From the NCBI GenBank assembly GCA_015956445.1, contig WIUZ02000013.1, positions 186,001 to 250,000 on the forward strand: 64,000 bases of DNA, read 5' to 3'. Below, piece after piece: positions 1 through 10,085 of this stretch. Numbering within the stretch: the stretch's first letter is position 1; each line of letters begins with the position of its first letter. The notes under the pieces were generated by a model that saw nothing but the letters and a program-made list of their open reading frames with translations, was not told the origin of the DNA and searched no databases. The translations under genes were made by a program, and so were the position numbers. This DNA is from Thelephora terrestris (lineage: Eukaryota; Basidiomycota; Agaricomycetes; Thelephorales; Thelephoraceae).

Positions 1-147
1 GGTCGTTGACACGTGGGGGGTCTTAGGCTTATTTTATTTTAATTTAGAAGAGCGGGGGGGCGAAGCAAATGTATTTGTGTGGGTCCTTCATTTTGAGGGA
101 CGAGCGTGGGCTAGTAGGACATGAGATACAAGACGTGGTTACTGTAG

Positions 148-1748
148 CTAGTTATTTGGTAGTCCACCTCCTCCCTTACCACGGGTGTTACCTCGCCTGC
201 CTCCTCGGCCTCCTCTCAAGGAGCTGGGGGCGTTGTTGGGTGGCGCCAATGGGGTCGGGACATATGGGGTGCGGCCAGTGAAGAAGCATTCCGAGTCAAC
301 GTGGTTAGTGGACTTACACCTCGTGCATTTGAGGTTGGTGACGGTTTCTCCAACGCCGGGGGCTATGGCATTGAATTGGACTGTCGCGAGAGTCTTGATC
401 CAGGTTTCGACGTGTTCTTGGATGCGGATTGGGGTGAAGATGTACCAGTTCCATTGGGAGTAGGGTCTGCTGTGCTTCCCTTCACTCTGGATGGGGAAGG
501 CTTGGACGGTGCTGATGATCCAGTCGGTGGGGTAGCTCCTCCTCATGACCGAGCATGGCGTATTGTCGTTGTGGGCGCGGAGGAATTCGTTAATGAAACT
601 CTTGACGGTTGGGTCGGAGTCGATGGACCTTTGGATGAGGTTGACTACCGAGCTCTGTCGGTCTGGGTCGTAAGTGAGGTTCTTGATGCGACCGATGTAG
701 TGGGAGGGGGGGGGTCGAAGGGGAGGACGTGGAGCGAGGTGTGCTGGTTAGAGATGAAGCAGTCGTGGAGTAGGATGTCGAGATTTTCCTCTGAGAGGGC
801 GGAGACCATGTAGACCCAGGGTCGGCGGTTCCCTGGCTTCCTCTTTTTGAACCCCTTGGCCTGCTTGGGGGCAGTGACGACGGGGCGGTGGTGGCAGTTG
901 AGGTGGGCGGCAATCGCTAGGACCATCTGTTCGGCGATGATGCCTTTCTCGTCTTCTGAGAAGGAGGCGTCGTGGGGATAGATGAGGGCTTTAAGATCGC
1001 CGATGGAGTTCCACCCAGCGGCAGAGGAAGGGTTGATCCCGATGAGGGGGTTGTCGCCGAGGAATCCAGTGATTTTGAGATTTGTGACATTCGTGTTTAT
1101 GGAGGGGGTCTGGTGGGACCTTGGGGGTTGGGATGAGGGGTAGGGGGATTGGCTCGGCTGGGCTTGGCGTCTGGGGGAGGGGACCGAGTTGTTCTGGAGG
1201 GCGGCTGTGGAGAGGTTTGAGCCAAGGGATAGGCGGGAGAGTTGGGCGTTGTTCTCGCCGGCGGGGGAGTTTCTGGAACTCGGGGGGGTCTGGTTGTGGC
1301 TACTCGTGGACAAGCCGAGCTGGTTAGGGGGGAGGGGGTTGTTCATCTGAGAGTTCGTCGAGCGCATGGCCGGCGATGGAGTACCTTGGTCGTCAGGGTT
1401 CGTATCTGCCCTCTTCCTTTTATTGGCGTGTTGGTTGGGGGTAGAGACAGTTAGGTTGTCAGTTTCCATGGGGTGGGAGTCCTGGGAGCTCTCGAGGCCG
1501 GCGAAGAAGTTTTGGGAGAGGGCATTGGCGAGGGTGGTTTTGACCTGGGCCTGGGAGGAAGTCGAGCTCACGAGGGATAGCTGGGTGAGGCTGTCGCAGT
1601 TGTTTTCTGATATGTCTTTGGAGTCAGAGTTGACGGGGTCTCTGTAGCTTTGGGGGGGTTGAGGAGGTGCGTGTCTTGTTTTTATTTGGGGGGCAGTCTC
1701 AGTTGTGGTGAGTGAAGTGGTGGCAGGGTTGGCAAGTGATTCCTGCAA
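148..1748 (-). mobile_element. Retroelement ORF1/Gag-like remnant
   Basis: On the minus strand, a long Ser/Thr/Pro/Gln-rich region carries a short basic cluster (KRKRA) and then a better-structured second half containing GNRRPWVY. It is followed near 150-350 by a CCHC zinc knuckle (C-X2-C-X4-H-X4-C, beginning CTRCKSTNH) and an RGG-rich basic tail. This layout is typical of the nucleic-acid-binding first ORF of LINEs or the Gag of LTR-type elements; I cannot decide which. Coding sequence is spread over more than one reading frame, so the copy is probably an old broken one. Any polymerase ORF would lie beyond the left edge of the window. Confidence 0.45.
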
Positions 1749-2269
1749 GGGTTTTTTGGGGGGGGGGGGCCCCGGGTGGGGGTTTAGTGATTCTTCGGTT
1801 TTTGTTGCTGCGTTTCCTGGTGCCTTTACCCATTTTTGAGCGTAGTACCTTTGTCTTTTTTGCTTGAGGGGGGGGGAGTTGGCTCATCCGGGGGATGTTG
1901 GATTGGGAGGAGGGTATAAATAATTTTAATTGTATTGTGTTTGGGGGCTGGCGCGTGCTAGTCACGGGGGGTTATTTACTAGAGTTGCGAGGACTCGTGC
2001 CACGTCGGGGCGAGTCTCCTCCGGGGATTGGCTCATTATGAGTTCCCCTCTATCCATGTGGGGATAGGCCCCTGTTTCAGGGGGGGTAGTTACATGTAAC
2101 TACTTCTCCCTATAACCAGGGAGGGGGGGGGTTGCGAGATGCATATTAGTCGTCGACTCGATTCCTTGATCTTCCACACCGAAGGCGTGGGAATACTTCC
2201 ACTTGGTGGTGGTAAGAGATCAACATCAGGAAAATGGCAAATCATTAGCCATGCACGTCGATGCACTTG

Positions 2270-2500
2270 GGATCGCCGAAATCGTGAAGCGTCGCGACCC
2301 GGTTTCTCCATGCGTCTCTATCGAATGACTGTCAGAAGGATGTGCGTGGAAGCGCCACCCAGTTTTGTCAGAGCGTGTAGAAACGTTACCTGGGTTTGTC
2401 AAAGTGGATGGAATTGCAAGTAGTTTGATCAATGTGCATCGAAGCGCGTGGAAGCGCATGGATTCGCATCGAAACACTTCCAATTGCCAAAAATCATGAT
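2270..2500. repeat. Degenerate GAAGCGCRTGGAA-type short repeats, patch 1
   Basis: Variants of a short core resembling TCGAAGCGCGTGGAAGCG recur several times (for example around 2,440-2,480), mixed with forms such as ATCGCCGAAATCGTGAAGCG. A related patch lies at 3,895-4,025. The two patches look like the same low-complexity or minisatellite-derived family. Confidence 0.45.
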
Positions 2501-3894
2501 TTTTTTTTAATTTCAATTTTGACGCGCCACCTAGAACCCACCTGCAATGCGGCAGATTTGCTGTAGGCTCACAGTCCAAGGTTCGTTGACGAGCAACGAG
2601 GATTGTATTGGATCCATATTACAGGTAATGACGAGCAACAGAAGACACCCTAATCACGAAGGTGGGGGAAAACAGACACATTGACACCTTACAGGCTCAC
2701 TTCCTTTGTCGCGTGTCAAGCCAGCCGCTTTGGGGATCAACACTAAGCGGGGGCACATTGTATAAATGGGAAACCCACCCATGGAGTATCACAAGTGCAC
2801 CTGATAGACCCGCTGCCTACATCGTGTCCTCAATTGGCCACCCTGAGATGCAACGCATATGAGAGTCAGGTAGAAGATGGTGCGGGAGCAGTGATGGTAA
2901 GAGAGAGATGTGGGCCAGAAGCTTACGAGGCGACACAATGCGCGTGGCGGTGTGGAACGCTGGAGAGGAATGATGTGTATTTTGAAGGTAGCAGATCAGA
3001 TTAGAGTTGACACTAGTGTAGGAAAAAGTCAGCGGCGAAATGTTGCACAATCATGTGGGGTGGAAGACTCACCCGATGGGAGTGAAGGTATGAGCACCAT
3101 TTGCAGTGATATGAGGGAGAGGTCGCGATGCCCAGGATGTTTGCTGTTGTGATGGCGGCAGAACTAGACAGCAGCAATGGGAATCAGAAGATCCTCGCGC
3201 GCAGGGTGGGGAGTTTGGGGGAACGAGGGAGAGTACACACCTTTCTCTCTTTGGTGAGCCCAGCTGTTGGAAGCCATTTGTTGCTTTGCTCCTAATGCAA
3301 ATGACGGGAAGTCGGGCGATGCCAGTTGGCGGACATAGTCGATAGACGATCTTGATGTTGACGCCTTGGGATGGGGGATGTCAGAGAGTGGAGTATGTAC
3401 CGGTGAAGTTGCAATCGTGATGGTTGAACGTCAAGGCATGCACAGCGGCTGGATCGAGCGAGGGCTTGCTTTTGAGCTGGGGGCATGACAACATGTCAAA
3501 ACAGAAGACGTCAGCGTTGCCTTGTCTTCAAACAAGAGGGATAGCAGATACTCACCTTTATCCCTGTTCTATGTGAACGTTGCGAACGAGTATTCTTGAA
3601 AATAATGGTAGTAGCGGACGTAGTGGACGTTGTAACAGACACGCATTCACGATCACACCCGTGCGGACGCCCGCGCCGTCGAACGCCCGAGCGGAACGTG
3701 GATTACTGTGCCGCTAGTAGCTAATGTCATGGAGCCGTAGCATAGGTGGGCCATTGTGTGGCAAATTTTAAAGTATATATCCCACCGGGTCATTGTATAT
3801 TGGAGCATGGTATATCAATGCAACTCAATGTGACTCTATCAACAAGCAGGCGTCCTCCGAGCACCTCCACGTTTGCTTGTTTTTTATGGAAGCG

Positions 3895-4025
3895 CACAGA
3901 ATTCTTCTCCCGGTTCGTTGAAGCGCATGGAAGCATTGTCGGGTTGATCGAATCGCGTGGAATCGCCGGCTTCGGCCATGGAAACGCGTGAATGAACTGG
4001 ATTGCTTGGAATCGCGTGGAAACCA
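3895..4025. repeat. Degenerate GAAGCGCRTGGAA-type short repeats, patch 2
   Basis: Repeated variants of GAAGCGCATGGAA, GAATCGCGTGGAA and GGAAACGCGTGAA occur at irregular spacing of about 20-35 bases. They match the core seen in patch 1 at 2.27-2.50 kb. No terminal inverted repeats or target-site duplications were recognised. Confidence 0.45.
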
Positions 4026-4734
4026 CTGACCATTTTCCTGATGAAGGGGCCCCCCTCCTCTGTTCGTTCTCATTATCCCCATGTCGCTGATCGCAATACG
4101 GACCGCGCCTTTAGTAGCGCACTTCTAATACAAAAATAAGTACACTAGCCAGGATGGACCGCGGTGAACGTGTGTAAGACTTGCTCGATGTCCAAAGCTG
4201 AGCAACCATGCAGAGTGCAACAGGAAGCGAGACCGCCAAGTCGGCCGCACGCGAATGATCTGCAAGAGGTCCCCTTGCGAGACGCATACTATGTCGACCC
4301 TCAACCTCCAGCGCAGCACATCCGGGTCCCAGATCTCTTCCTAACAGCTAGAGGAAATGGGGTTCTCACTGCGAATAATGAGACGTGGTGGGTTCCATTT
4401 CTGTTGGTAGTGTGTTGTGTTTTCTGAAGGGTGCTTCCGTCGTAACCGAATCCGTCTGCGTGTTTTGTTGTTGAGTGGTGCCGTCCAGCGCGCAGAGTTC
4501 AACTGATGATGGATTGAATTAGGATAGGGTCTGGCTGTGATACACGATGGAGGATTTATGGAAGTGACACAGGTTTGAATGACGAGAGAAGGTGGGAGCC
4601 AGCGCCTTCGGCAAATGCGTGATTGGGAGAAAAAAAGGGAATGATCATGTAGGGAGGGGAGAGGAGGGTGGTCTTCGAGTCGTTGATCCCGCAGGCCTTG
4701 GCAGATGTGTGGGCGCGAAAAAGTGATCGAAAAA

Positions 4735-4897
4735 TCGGCACGGTGCCGTGAGTACACGATCGACACCAACGTCCAACGGAGGAGAGGGGAGGCTCGCTAG
4801 TTAGACCACCCCTCTTGTCCCTTAACCACGTCCTCCCTCTCCTAGTCTTCTCAGCCATCTCGCCCATTCGCCACGTTGTTCATCGAATTTTGTTTGC
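4735..4897 (+). repeat. Split direct repeat A1 of the Ngaro/PAT-like element
   Basis: 163 bp beginning TCGGCACGGTGCCGTGAG and ending in TTTTGTTTGC. It reappears at 9,486-9,648 without visible difference. It contains the small palindrome GGCACGGTGCC. Confidence 0.9.
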
Positions 4898-4927
4898 TTT
4901 GCCATCGCTCGTCCATTTGTGCAAACC

Positions 4928-6527
4928 ATGGTCCAAGATTCTCATGATTCACAGGGCGCAACAGGCGAGGAAGCCCTTGGGACTCTCAGGGGTTCCCCGA
5001 TCCCGCCTGGCTCGCCAACGGCCCCTCACCCACCTCCCACCTCTAACCCTCCGCCCCCCCTTTCACCACGTCCACCACCGCTTTCGTTCATGATCTCGCA
5101 GGCGGCTCCGACTCAGCTACCCCCGGATGATGCCCCCAAGCTCGCACCCATGAGAGTTGGCCACGTGGCTAATTTCTTCACCTTCCGTAAGTATCGTCCT
5201 TCGATTCGGGACTCGTTTCACCATAAGCCTCACCTCACGGGTGTCGGCCTTCGGTCGTGGCCCGTCGATGACGGCGTAGTCGTTCAATGGCGACAGAGCT
5301 CTGTCAGCCAAAATCGACTCGTGACATCGGCTTCGCATTGTGACATCGGTCGCGATACTTCGTTACTCGCACATGCGTCGAGCTGGGGCAGAGGTTGTCG
5401 TTTAATCCCGCGCAGTTGTCGCTTCGTCCCGCCTGCTCCTCGATATGGTGGCTCATATCGTCGTCCATGGGGTTTCTAGCACCAGCGACCCACTTGGTGT
5501 CGCCCGTTCTTCTTTCCTCCCAATGTATCTACCGTCCATCTCCCGGGGTGAACAACCTCTCCACGGTATTGGGATTGGATTGCGCGGTGGCACCGACAGT
5601 CCCTTTTTGCTCTCGTTTGGCTGATGTATCGTTTGTTTTCCTCCCCTGACACTCTTTACAGCGGTCCCGAAAAAGATTGATGATGCATTCAAGAAATTGC
5701 GTTATGTTGACTACTCGTTGCTCGCACGCTCATCCCGCGAGGCTCCAGCCAAAGAGGAGGGTTCTTTGGTCTGGACCGATGGTCAGGTCGGCATAAAGTC
5801 GAAGGTTATGTCGGCTCTCGATGAAGGTGACATTGACTTGATCGACTGGGGGGCAGCGTCGGAGACTGCAGAGATGAAAATCCGCGAGTACCACGGAGCG
5901 GCTCGCGCCGAGCAATTGAAAGCCCATCATAGAAATGTTGTCCTCATCTCAAGGTCCTACGCTTGGGCCCCCGCGCGCTCTTACGACAAACAGATCAGGC
6001 AATTGGTGGCGAGCGACACCGCTCATGACCTCACCGATCTCAACCAGTTCGTGCTGAACCAGATCACATCACAGTGGTATGCGGAGAAAGCACAAGCAGG
6101 TTCTCCCTCCCAGCAAGCCCGCCTCCTTCACCCCTCACGCCCTCTTCCTTCATCCCTCTCGAGTCCAAGTTCGTCGTGGGCCGGTTCGACCGGTGGTAAC
6201 CCTTCGGCCAAGCGCTTCACTCCGTACGATCAGAGCGCCAGACAGTCACGGCCCAAGAGACCGGATGGAAAGTGTTTTCGATGTGGAGTCGCTGGCCACA
6301 TGGCAGCATCCTGCGACTCGAAGAAAACAACTGCCGGCCTCCCCTGCGGTTCCTGGAACAAAGCCCCCGGTGCCAGATCTGGCCTCCTCACCCATTCTTC
6401 GGGCCAGATGCTTTGTCAACACTGGACGTTCCACTCCAACTGTCGTGTCCCCGATCGCTGCAGGTTCCTCCACCAATGCAGCATCTGCGACGCAAGGGAC
6501 CACGGCGCCAGTGATTGCCCGAATTGA
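4928..6527 (+). CDS. Gag-like ORF region of the Ngaro/PAT-like element
   Basis: The region begins with a proline-rich N-terminal segment and continues into a segment ending with a CCHC zinc knuckle (CFRCGVAGHMAASC) near 6,271-6,312 and further Cys/His-containing sequence near its end. It precedes and overlaps the reverse transcriptase frame, as in fungal DIRS-type elements. The middle is not in a single open frame; intron-like splicing is plausible but was not tested. Confidence 0.6.
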
Positions 6528-8166
6528 CACTGACCCTAGGGGAGTCGTCACACCTTTGAATGCTGATGGACTGGAGGCAGAACTTTTTAGGCTAGGCATT
6601 CTCGATAAATGGTCTCATGTTATTGCTGGCATCCGTTTCGGTTTCGATGTAGGGATCAACGAACAATTTTCCACTACTGTTATTCATCCGAACCATTCTT
6701 CTTCTTCGCTCGATACGGACTTTATTTCCTCTTACATAAAATCGGAGCTTGAGGCCGGTCGCTACTCTGGACCTTTCACACGGACTGGCCTCGAGGCGCT
6801 TATCGGCCCTTTTTGCACCTCGCCACTTGGCCTTGTCCCCAAAGACTCTTCTTCCTTTCGTCTCATCCAGGACTTTTCTTATCCTCGCCGTCACAGTTCC
6901 ATCACCTCGATTAACTCGCACATTGACTCTGACGATTTCCCCACCGCCTGGGGTACGTTCGACGTTACTTCCCGCCTCATCCTGTCGCTGCCTGAGGGCT
7001 GCAAGGCTGCGACTTTCGACATCTCGTCCGCTTACCGTATCACTCCGGTTCATCCTGGTCAACAGTGGGCCTTGGTGGTCCACTGGGGGGGTCAATTTTT
7101 CGTGGACCATGCTCTTCCCTTTGGGTTAACATCTAGTGCGGGCATCTTTGGTTGGGTGGCAGATCTGTTGGTTGATCTGTACGTACAATCCGGGAATTTC
7201 GGCCCTTTGGTGAAGTGGGTTGATGATTTCTTCGCCGTTTTGCTCCCTCACCAATCTTGGGATGAATCAGACTTCATTTCATACACAGCGGCATTTGGAG
7301 TCCCATGGAGCCTCAAAAAGCTCCGTCCACTAAGCACCATTCAGAGGTACATTGGGTTCGACTGGGACCTAGCCAAGAAGGCAGTCGCGCTCCCAGTCGA
7401 AAAGAAGTCTGCCATCCTATCCTTGATCGCCCATTGGCTCTCAAAGGGCAAACGAGTCACGGTCAAGGACGCCCTGTCTCTCCACGGAAAACTAGTATTC
7501 GTTGCATCGATCTTCTACCTCGTCCGGCCCTATCTCCCATCATTAGTCCGATTTGCCCAATCCTTCCACGACCCCCGAGCAAAGCTCCATCCCCCTCGAG
7601 CAGTACACCGCGATCTGGAGTGGGTCAACTTCCTTCTTCGCATCCTCCCCGTTTCGATGCCCCTTTCCCTCCCCGAACCGGTCGACTTGGACTGGTGGGG
7701 GGACGCCAGCACCTCCTTTGGAATTGGCGTGGTAATCAACGATTGTTGGGCAGCCTGGTCTTGGGTCCCTCCGTTCAGACCAGGCCCACGTTCCGACTTC
7801 GATATCGGCTGGGCGGAGGCAGTAACTGTCGAGTTGGGGGTTCGCCTACTGATCCACCTTGGCTTTCATTGCCGACAGGGAAACCATCGCTTCCTGGTTC
7901 GATCGGACAACATGGGTGTCGTCGAAATCATACAGAAAGGCCGTTGCCGGTCGATGTCTTCCAACGAGGTGTTGAAGATCATCTACCGCCTTCTAGTGGA
8001 CTCGGGGATTTCCCTGCAGACCGATTACGTCCGAAGCTGCAACAATCTGGCGGACCCGTTATCGAGGGGCGACATTCCAGCGTTCGTACGCCGATCTCCC
8101 AAGGCGGTCCGGAAGATATCGCTGCAACCTCCTCCCCGTCTCCAATCAATATTACAGTGTTTATGA
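6079..8166 (+). CDS. Reverse transcriptase/RNase H of the Ngaro/PAT-like element
   Basis: A long open frame with reverse transcriptase features: a palm segment with FDISSAYRITPVHP, the LPFGLTSSAG motif, and the catalytic double aspartate in VKWVDDFFAVL near 7,215-7,250. An RNase H-like part follows (WWGDAS and VRSDNMGVV segments). It overlaps the recombinase ORF by an ATGA at 8,163-8,166. DIRS-type elements encode RT and RNase H in this order. Confidence 0.85.
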   Translation: MRRKHKQVLPPSKPASFTPHALFLHPSRVQVRRGPVRPVVTLRPSASLRTIRAPDSHGPRDRMESVFDVESLATWQHPATRRKQLPASPAVPGTKPPVPDLASSPILRARCFVNTGRSTPTVVSPIAAGSSTNAASATQGTTAPVIARIDTDPRGVVTPLNADGLEAELFRLGILDKWSHVIAGIRFGFDVGINEQFSTTVIHPNHSSSSLDTDFISSYIKSELEAGRYSGPFTRTGLEALIGPFCTSPLGLVPKDSSSFRLIQDFSYPRRHSSITSINSHIDSDDFPTAWGTFDVTSRLILSLPEGCKAATFDISSAYRITPVHPGQQWALVVHWGGQFFVDHALPFGLTSSAGIFGWVADLLVDLYVQSGNFGPLVKWVDDFFAVLLPHQSWDESDFISYTAAFGVPWSLKKLRPLSTIQRYIGFDWDLAKKAVALPVEKKSAILSLIAHWLSKGKRVTVKDALSLHGKLVFVASIFYLVRPYLPSLVRFAQSFHDPRAKLHPPRAVHRDLEWVNFLLRILPVSMPLSLPEPVDLDWWGDASTSFGIGVVINDCWAAWSWVPPFRPGPRSDFDIGWAEAVTVELGVRLLIHLGFHCRQGNHRFLVRSDNMGVVEIIQKGRCRSMSSNEVLKIIYRLLVDSGISLQTDYVRSCNNLADPLSRGDIPAFVRRSPKAVRKISLQPPPRLQSILQCL

Positions 8167-9320
8167 ACTTCACCCTTCCTTCCTCAGCTCCTCTTCCCCG
8201 TGACATTCGACCCTCTCCTCTTCGTCCCCGTTGTCTAGCTCACGAGCGCATCTTTCAGTGGAAGGGTGTCAACATCCCGGTTCCCAGGACCTCCATTGAC
8301 GCCTTCTCTCTTGCTCGCGAGAAGAAGACATTGCTTGCATCGACAAAAGATTGGGCGGCTTATGGCTCAGGCCTCAAGAAATTTCATATCTTCTGCGACG
8401 TCTTCTCCATTCCAGAACCTGATCGCCTTCCAGCTTCCTTCCAAACCATCCATTCCTTCGTCCTTTGGGCTTCGGCTGACGAGTCTGACGCCGATTTACC
8501 GGGCGCTCCTATCTTGCCAGTAGAGCCAGTTTCGGACTCCACTTTGCGCCACTATTTGTCAGCGATTCGCGCTTGGCACATCGTTCAAGGTTGGCTTCCC
8601 CCCCTCGATGACGTTCAGCGTGATCGGATCAACCTCTCCCTCAAGGGGATTGCGAACCTACAGGCTGCGCATCATCGCAAACCGCCTCGTCCCCCAGTTA
8701 CCACAGCAATGCTTCACCTCCTGCGAACCTCACTCGATCTCAGTGCTCCATTCGATGCCTGTGTGTGGGCAATTGCCACATGCGCTTTCTGGGCAATGAT
8801 GAGGCTCGGGGAAGTGACTGTCGAGAGTCGAGGTGCTTTCAACCCCATTTCTTGTCTCACCAGAAAAGACGCCATCGCGGACCTTGATCTCGACAAGAAC
8901 CTCTTCGTTCGGCTCGAGCTTCCCGCAGCCAAGACTGCCCGCCCGGGAGAGTCTCAGTCAGTATGGTTGGTGCCACAAGACGACCTCTGTCCTATCATAG
9001 CACTTCGCAACTTGGCCGTCGTGGTCCCAGGAGCAGCCGATGACCCTCTGTTCTCTTGGCGGGATGCCAAAGGTGACATCCGGCCCATGGCCAAGCCGAG
9101 GTTCCTGGAACGTGTCAACAGCATACTCACTTCCAGCAATTCGATCCGCATCTTCGGTCACTCTTTCCGTATCGGTGGGGCTTCTTATTACATGGCCAAC
9201 AACATAGACACAGAAATTGTCAGGATTGCAGGGAGATGGCGTTCATTGTCCTACCAAACGTACATTCGCGGCTTCGAGCAGGTGGTGTCGCGCCGCTTTG
9301 CGGGCCTCCCCAAAGCGTAA
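8163..9320 (+). CDS. Tyrosine recombinase of the Ngaro/PAT-like element
   Basis: A frame of about 385 residues with an N-terminal SAM-like segment and a C-terminal catalytic half. The catalytic part contains ATCAFWAMMRLGE with the first arginine, GHSFRIGGASY with the His-x-x-Arg pair, and a final tyrosine in SYQTYIRG. This is the R...H-x-x-R...Y layout of phage-type tyrosine recombinases, which DIRS-type elements use instead of a DDE integrase. It starts within the last codons of the reverse transcriptase ORF. Confidence 0.85.
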   Translation: MNFTLPSSAPLPRDIRPSPLRPRCLAHERIFQWKGVNIPVPRTSIDAFSLAREKKTLLASTKDWAAYGSGLKKFHIFCDVFSIPEPDRLPASFQTIHSFVLWASADESDADLPGAPILPVEPVSDSTLRHYLSAIRAWHIVQGWLPPLDDVQRDRINLSLKGIANLQAAHHRKPPRPPVTTAMLHLLRTSLDLSAPFDACVWAIATCAFWAMMRLGEVTVESRGAFNPISCLTRKDAIADLDLDKNLFVRLELPAAKTARPGESQSVWLVPQDDLCPIIALRNLAVVVPGAADDPLFSWRDAKGDIRPMAKPRFLERVNSILTSSNSIRIFGHSFRIGGASYYMANNIDTEIVRIAGRWRSLSYQTYIRGFEQVVSRRFAGLPKA

Positions 9321-9368
9321 TCAGGTTGGGTGAGCATCGCTGTAGGCGCCGCAGTCCAGTAGTAGGGT

Positions 9369-9485
9369 GAGCGGCACCTTTCCAGCTCCGCGTCCTACCG
9401 AACTCACGTTCGGTTCCACCCAACCTTTTTCGTCTCACTCGGCGCTACTCGTGTCCTTTAGACCGGACCTCGCATCGACGTTGGA
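9369..9485 (+). repeat. Split direct repeat B1
   Basis: 117 bp starting GAGCGGCACCTTTCCAGC and ending CATCGACGTTGGA, placed directly against A2. An identical-looking copy (B2) closes the element at 9,767-9,883. Confidence 0.9.
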
Positions 9486-9648
9486 TCGGCACGGTGCCGT
9501 GAGTACACGATCGACACCAACGTCCAACGGAGGAGAGGGGAGGCTCGCTAGTTAGACCACCCCTCTTGTCCCTTAACCACGTCCTCCCTCTCCTAGTCTT
9601 CTCAGCCATCTCGCCCATTCGCCACGTTGTTCATCGAATTTTGTTTGC
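9486..9648 (+). repeat. Split direct repeat A2
   Basis: Second copy of the 163 bp A repeat, directly abutting B1. The B1-A2 junction is the internal complementary region expected for split-direct-repeat elements. Confidence 0.9.
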
Positions 9649-9766
9649 CCGCCCGCCCGCCCTTGAGTCATGTACTTTTAGTTGTACAGTAGCCTCAGTC
9701 TACACGAGTTTCCTTTACATGCATGAGGTAGCGCCCACAAACCGTGGGCTGGGATCCCGCCCTCCC

Positions 9767-9883
9767 GAGCGGCACCTTTCCAGCTCCGCGTCCTACCGAA
9801 CTCACGTTCGGTTCCACCCAACCTTTTTCGTCTCACTCGGCGCTACTCGTGTCCTTTAGACCGGACCTCGCATCGACGTTGGA
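9767..9883 (+). repeat. Split direct repeat B2 (element end)
   Basis: Second copy of the 117 bp B repeat, separated from A2 by about 118 bp of spacer. The sequence after 9,883 is not shared with the B1 flank, so this is taken as the right boundary of the element. Confidence 0.85.
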
Positions 9884-10085
9884 ACAGCGGAAAAACCCTC
9901 CGACGCGCCGACCCCCCGTGAAAATCGCCAGGTTCATCATCGGCGTTGGTATGGTGCCAGCGTTGGGCCCTATAACAACATCCCTATTTCGTTTTGTAAT
10001 CACATAGAAAGTCTTGTTTATAGGGTGGTACATTGGCTACGTTTTAAATATGCTAGTCATGCCAGGAGAGTCGTCCGCGACGCAT

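Larger units (their letters stand above)
1749..4734. other. Gene-poor repeat-bearing stretch
   Basis: I see no convincing gene here. The first 350 bases are G-rich on the plus strand and hold an AT-rich TATAAATAATTTTAAT-like patch near 1,913-1,930 that could be the promoter of the minus-strand retroelement remnant. The rest contains two patches of a degenerate short repeat (see separate entries) and scattered short open frames with no recognisable protein motif. Confidence 0.5.
4735..9883 (+). mobile_element. Ngaro/PAT-like tyrosine-recombinase retroelement (DIRS order)
   Basis: A 5.1 kb element bounded by split direct repeats in the order A1, coding region, B1, A2, B2. The coding region holds a Gag-like ORF with zinc knuckle, a reverse transcriptase/RNase H ORF and a tyrosine recombinase ORF. 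Split direct repeats plus a tyrosine recombinase, rather than LTRs plus a DDE integrase, define the Ngaro/PAT branch of DIRS-type elements. A1 and A2 (163 bp) and B1 and B2 (117 bp) look identical by eye, which implies a recent insertion. The element looks whole in its parts. Confidence 0.85.

Noticed and set aside
1-147. Possible second ORF of the left-edge retroelement
   Set aside because: Too little sequence before the window edge to recognise an endonuclease or polymerase.
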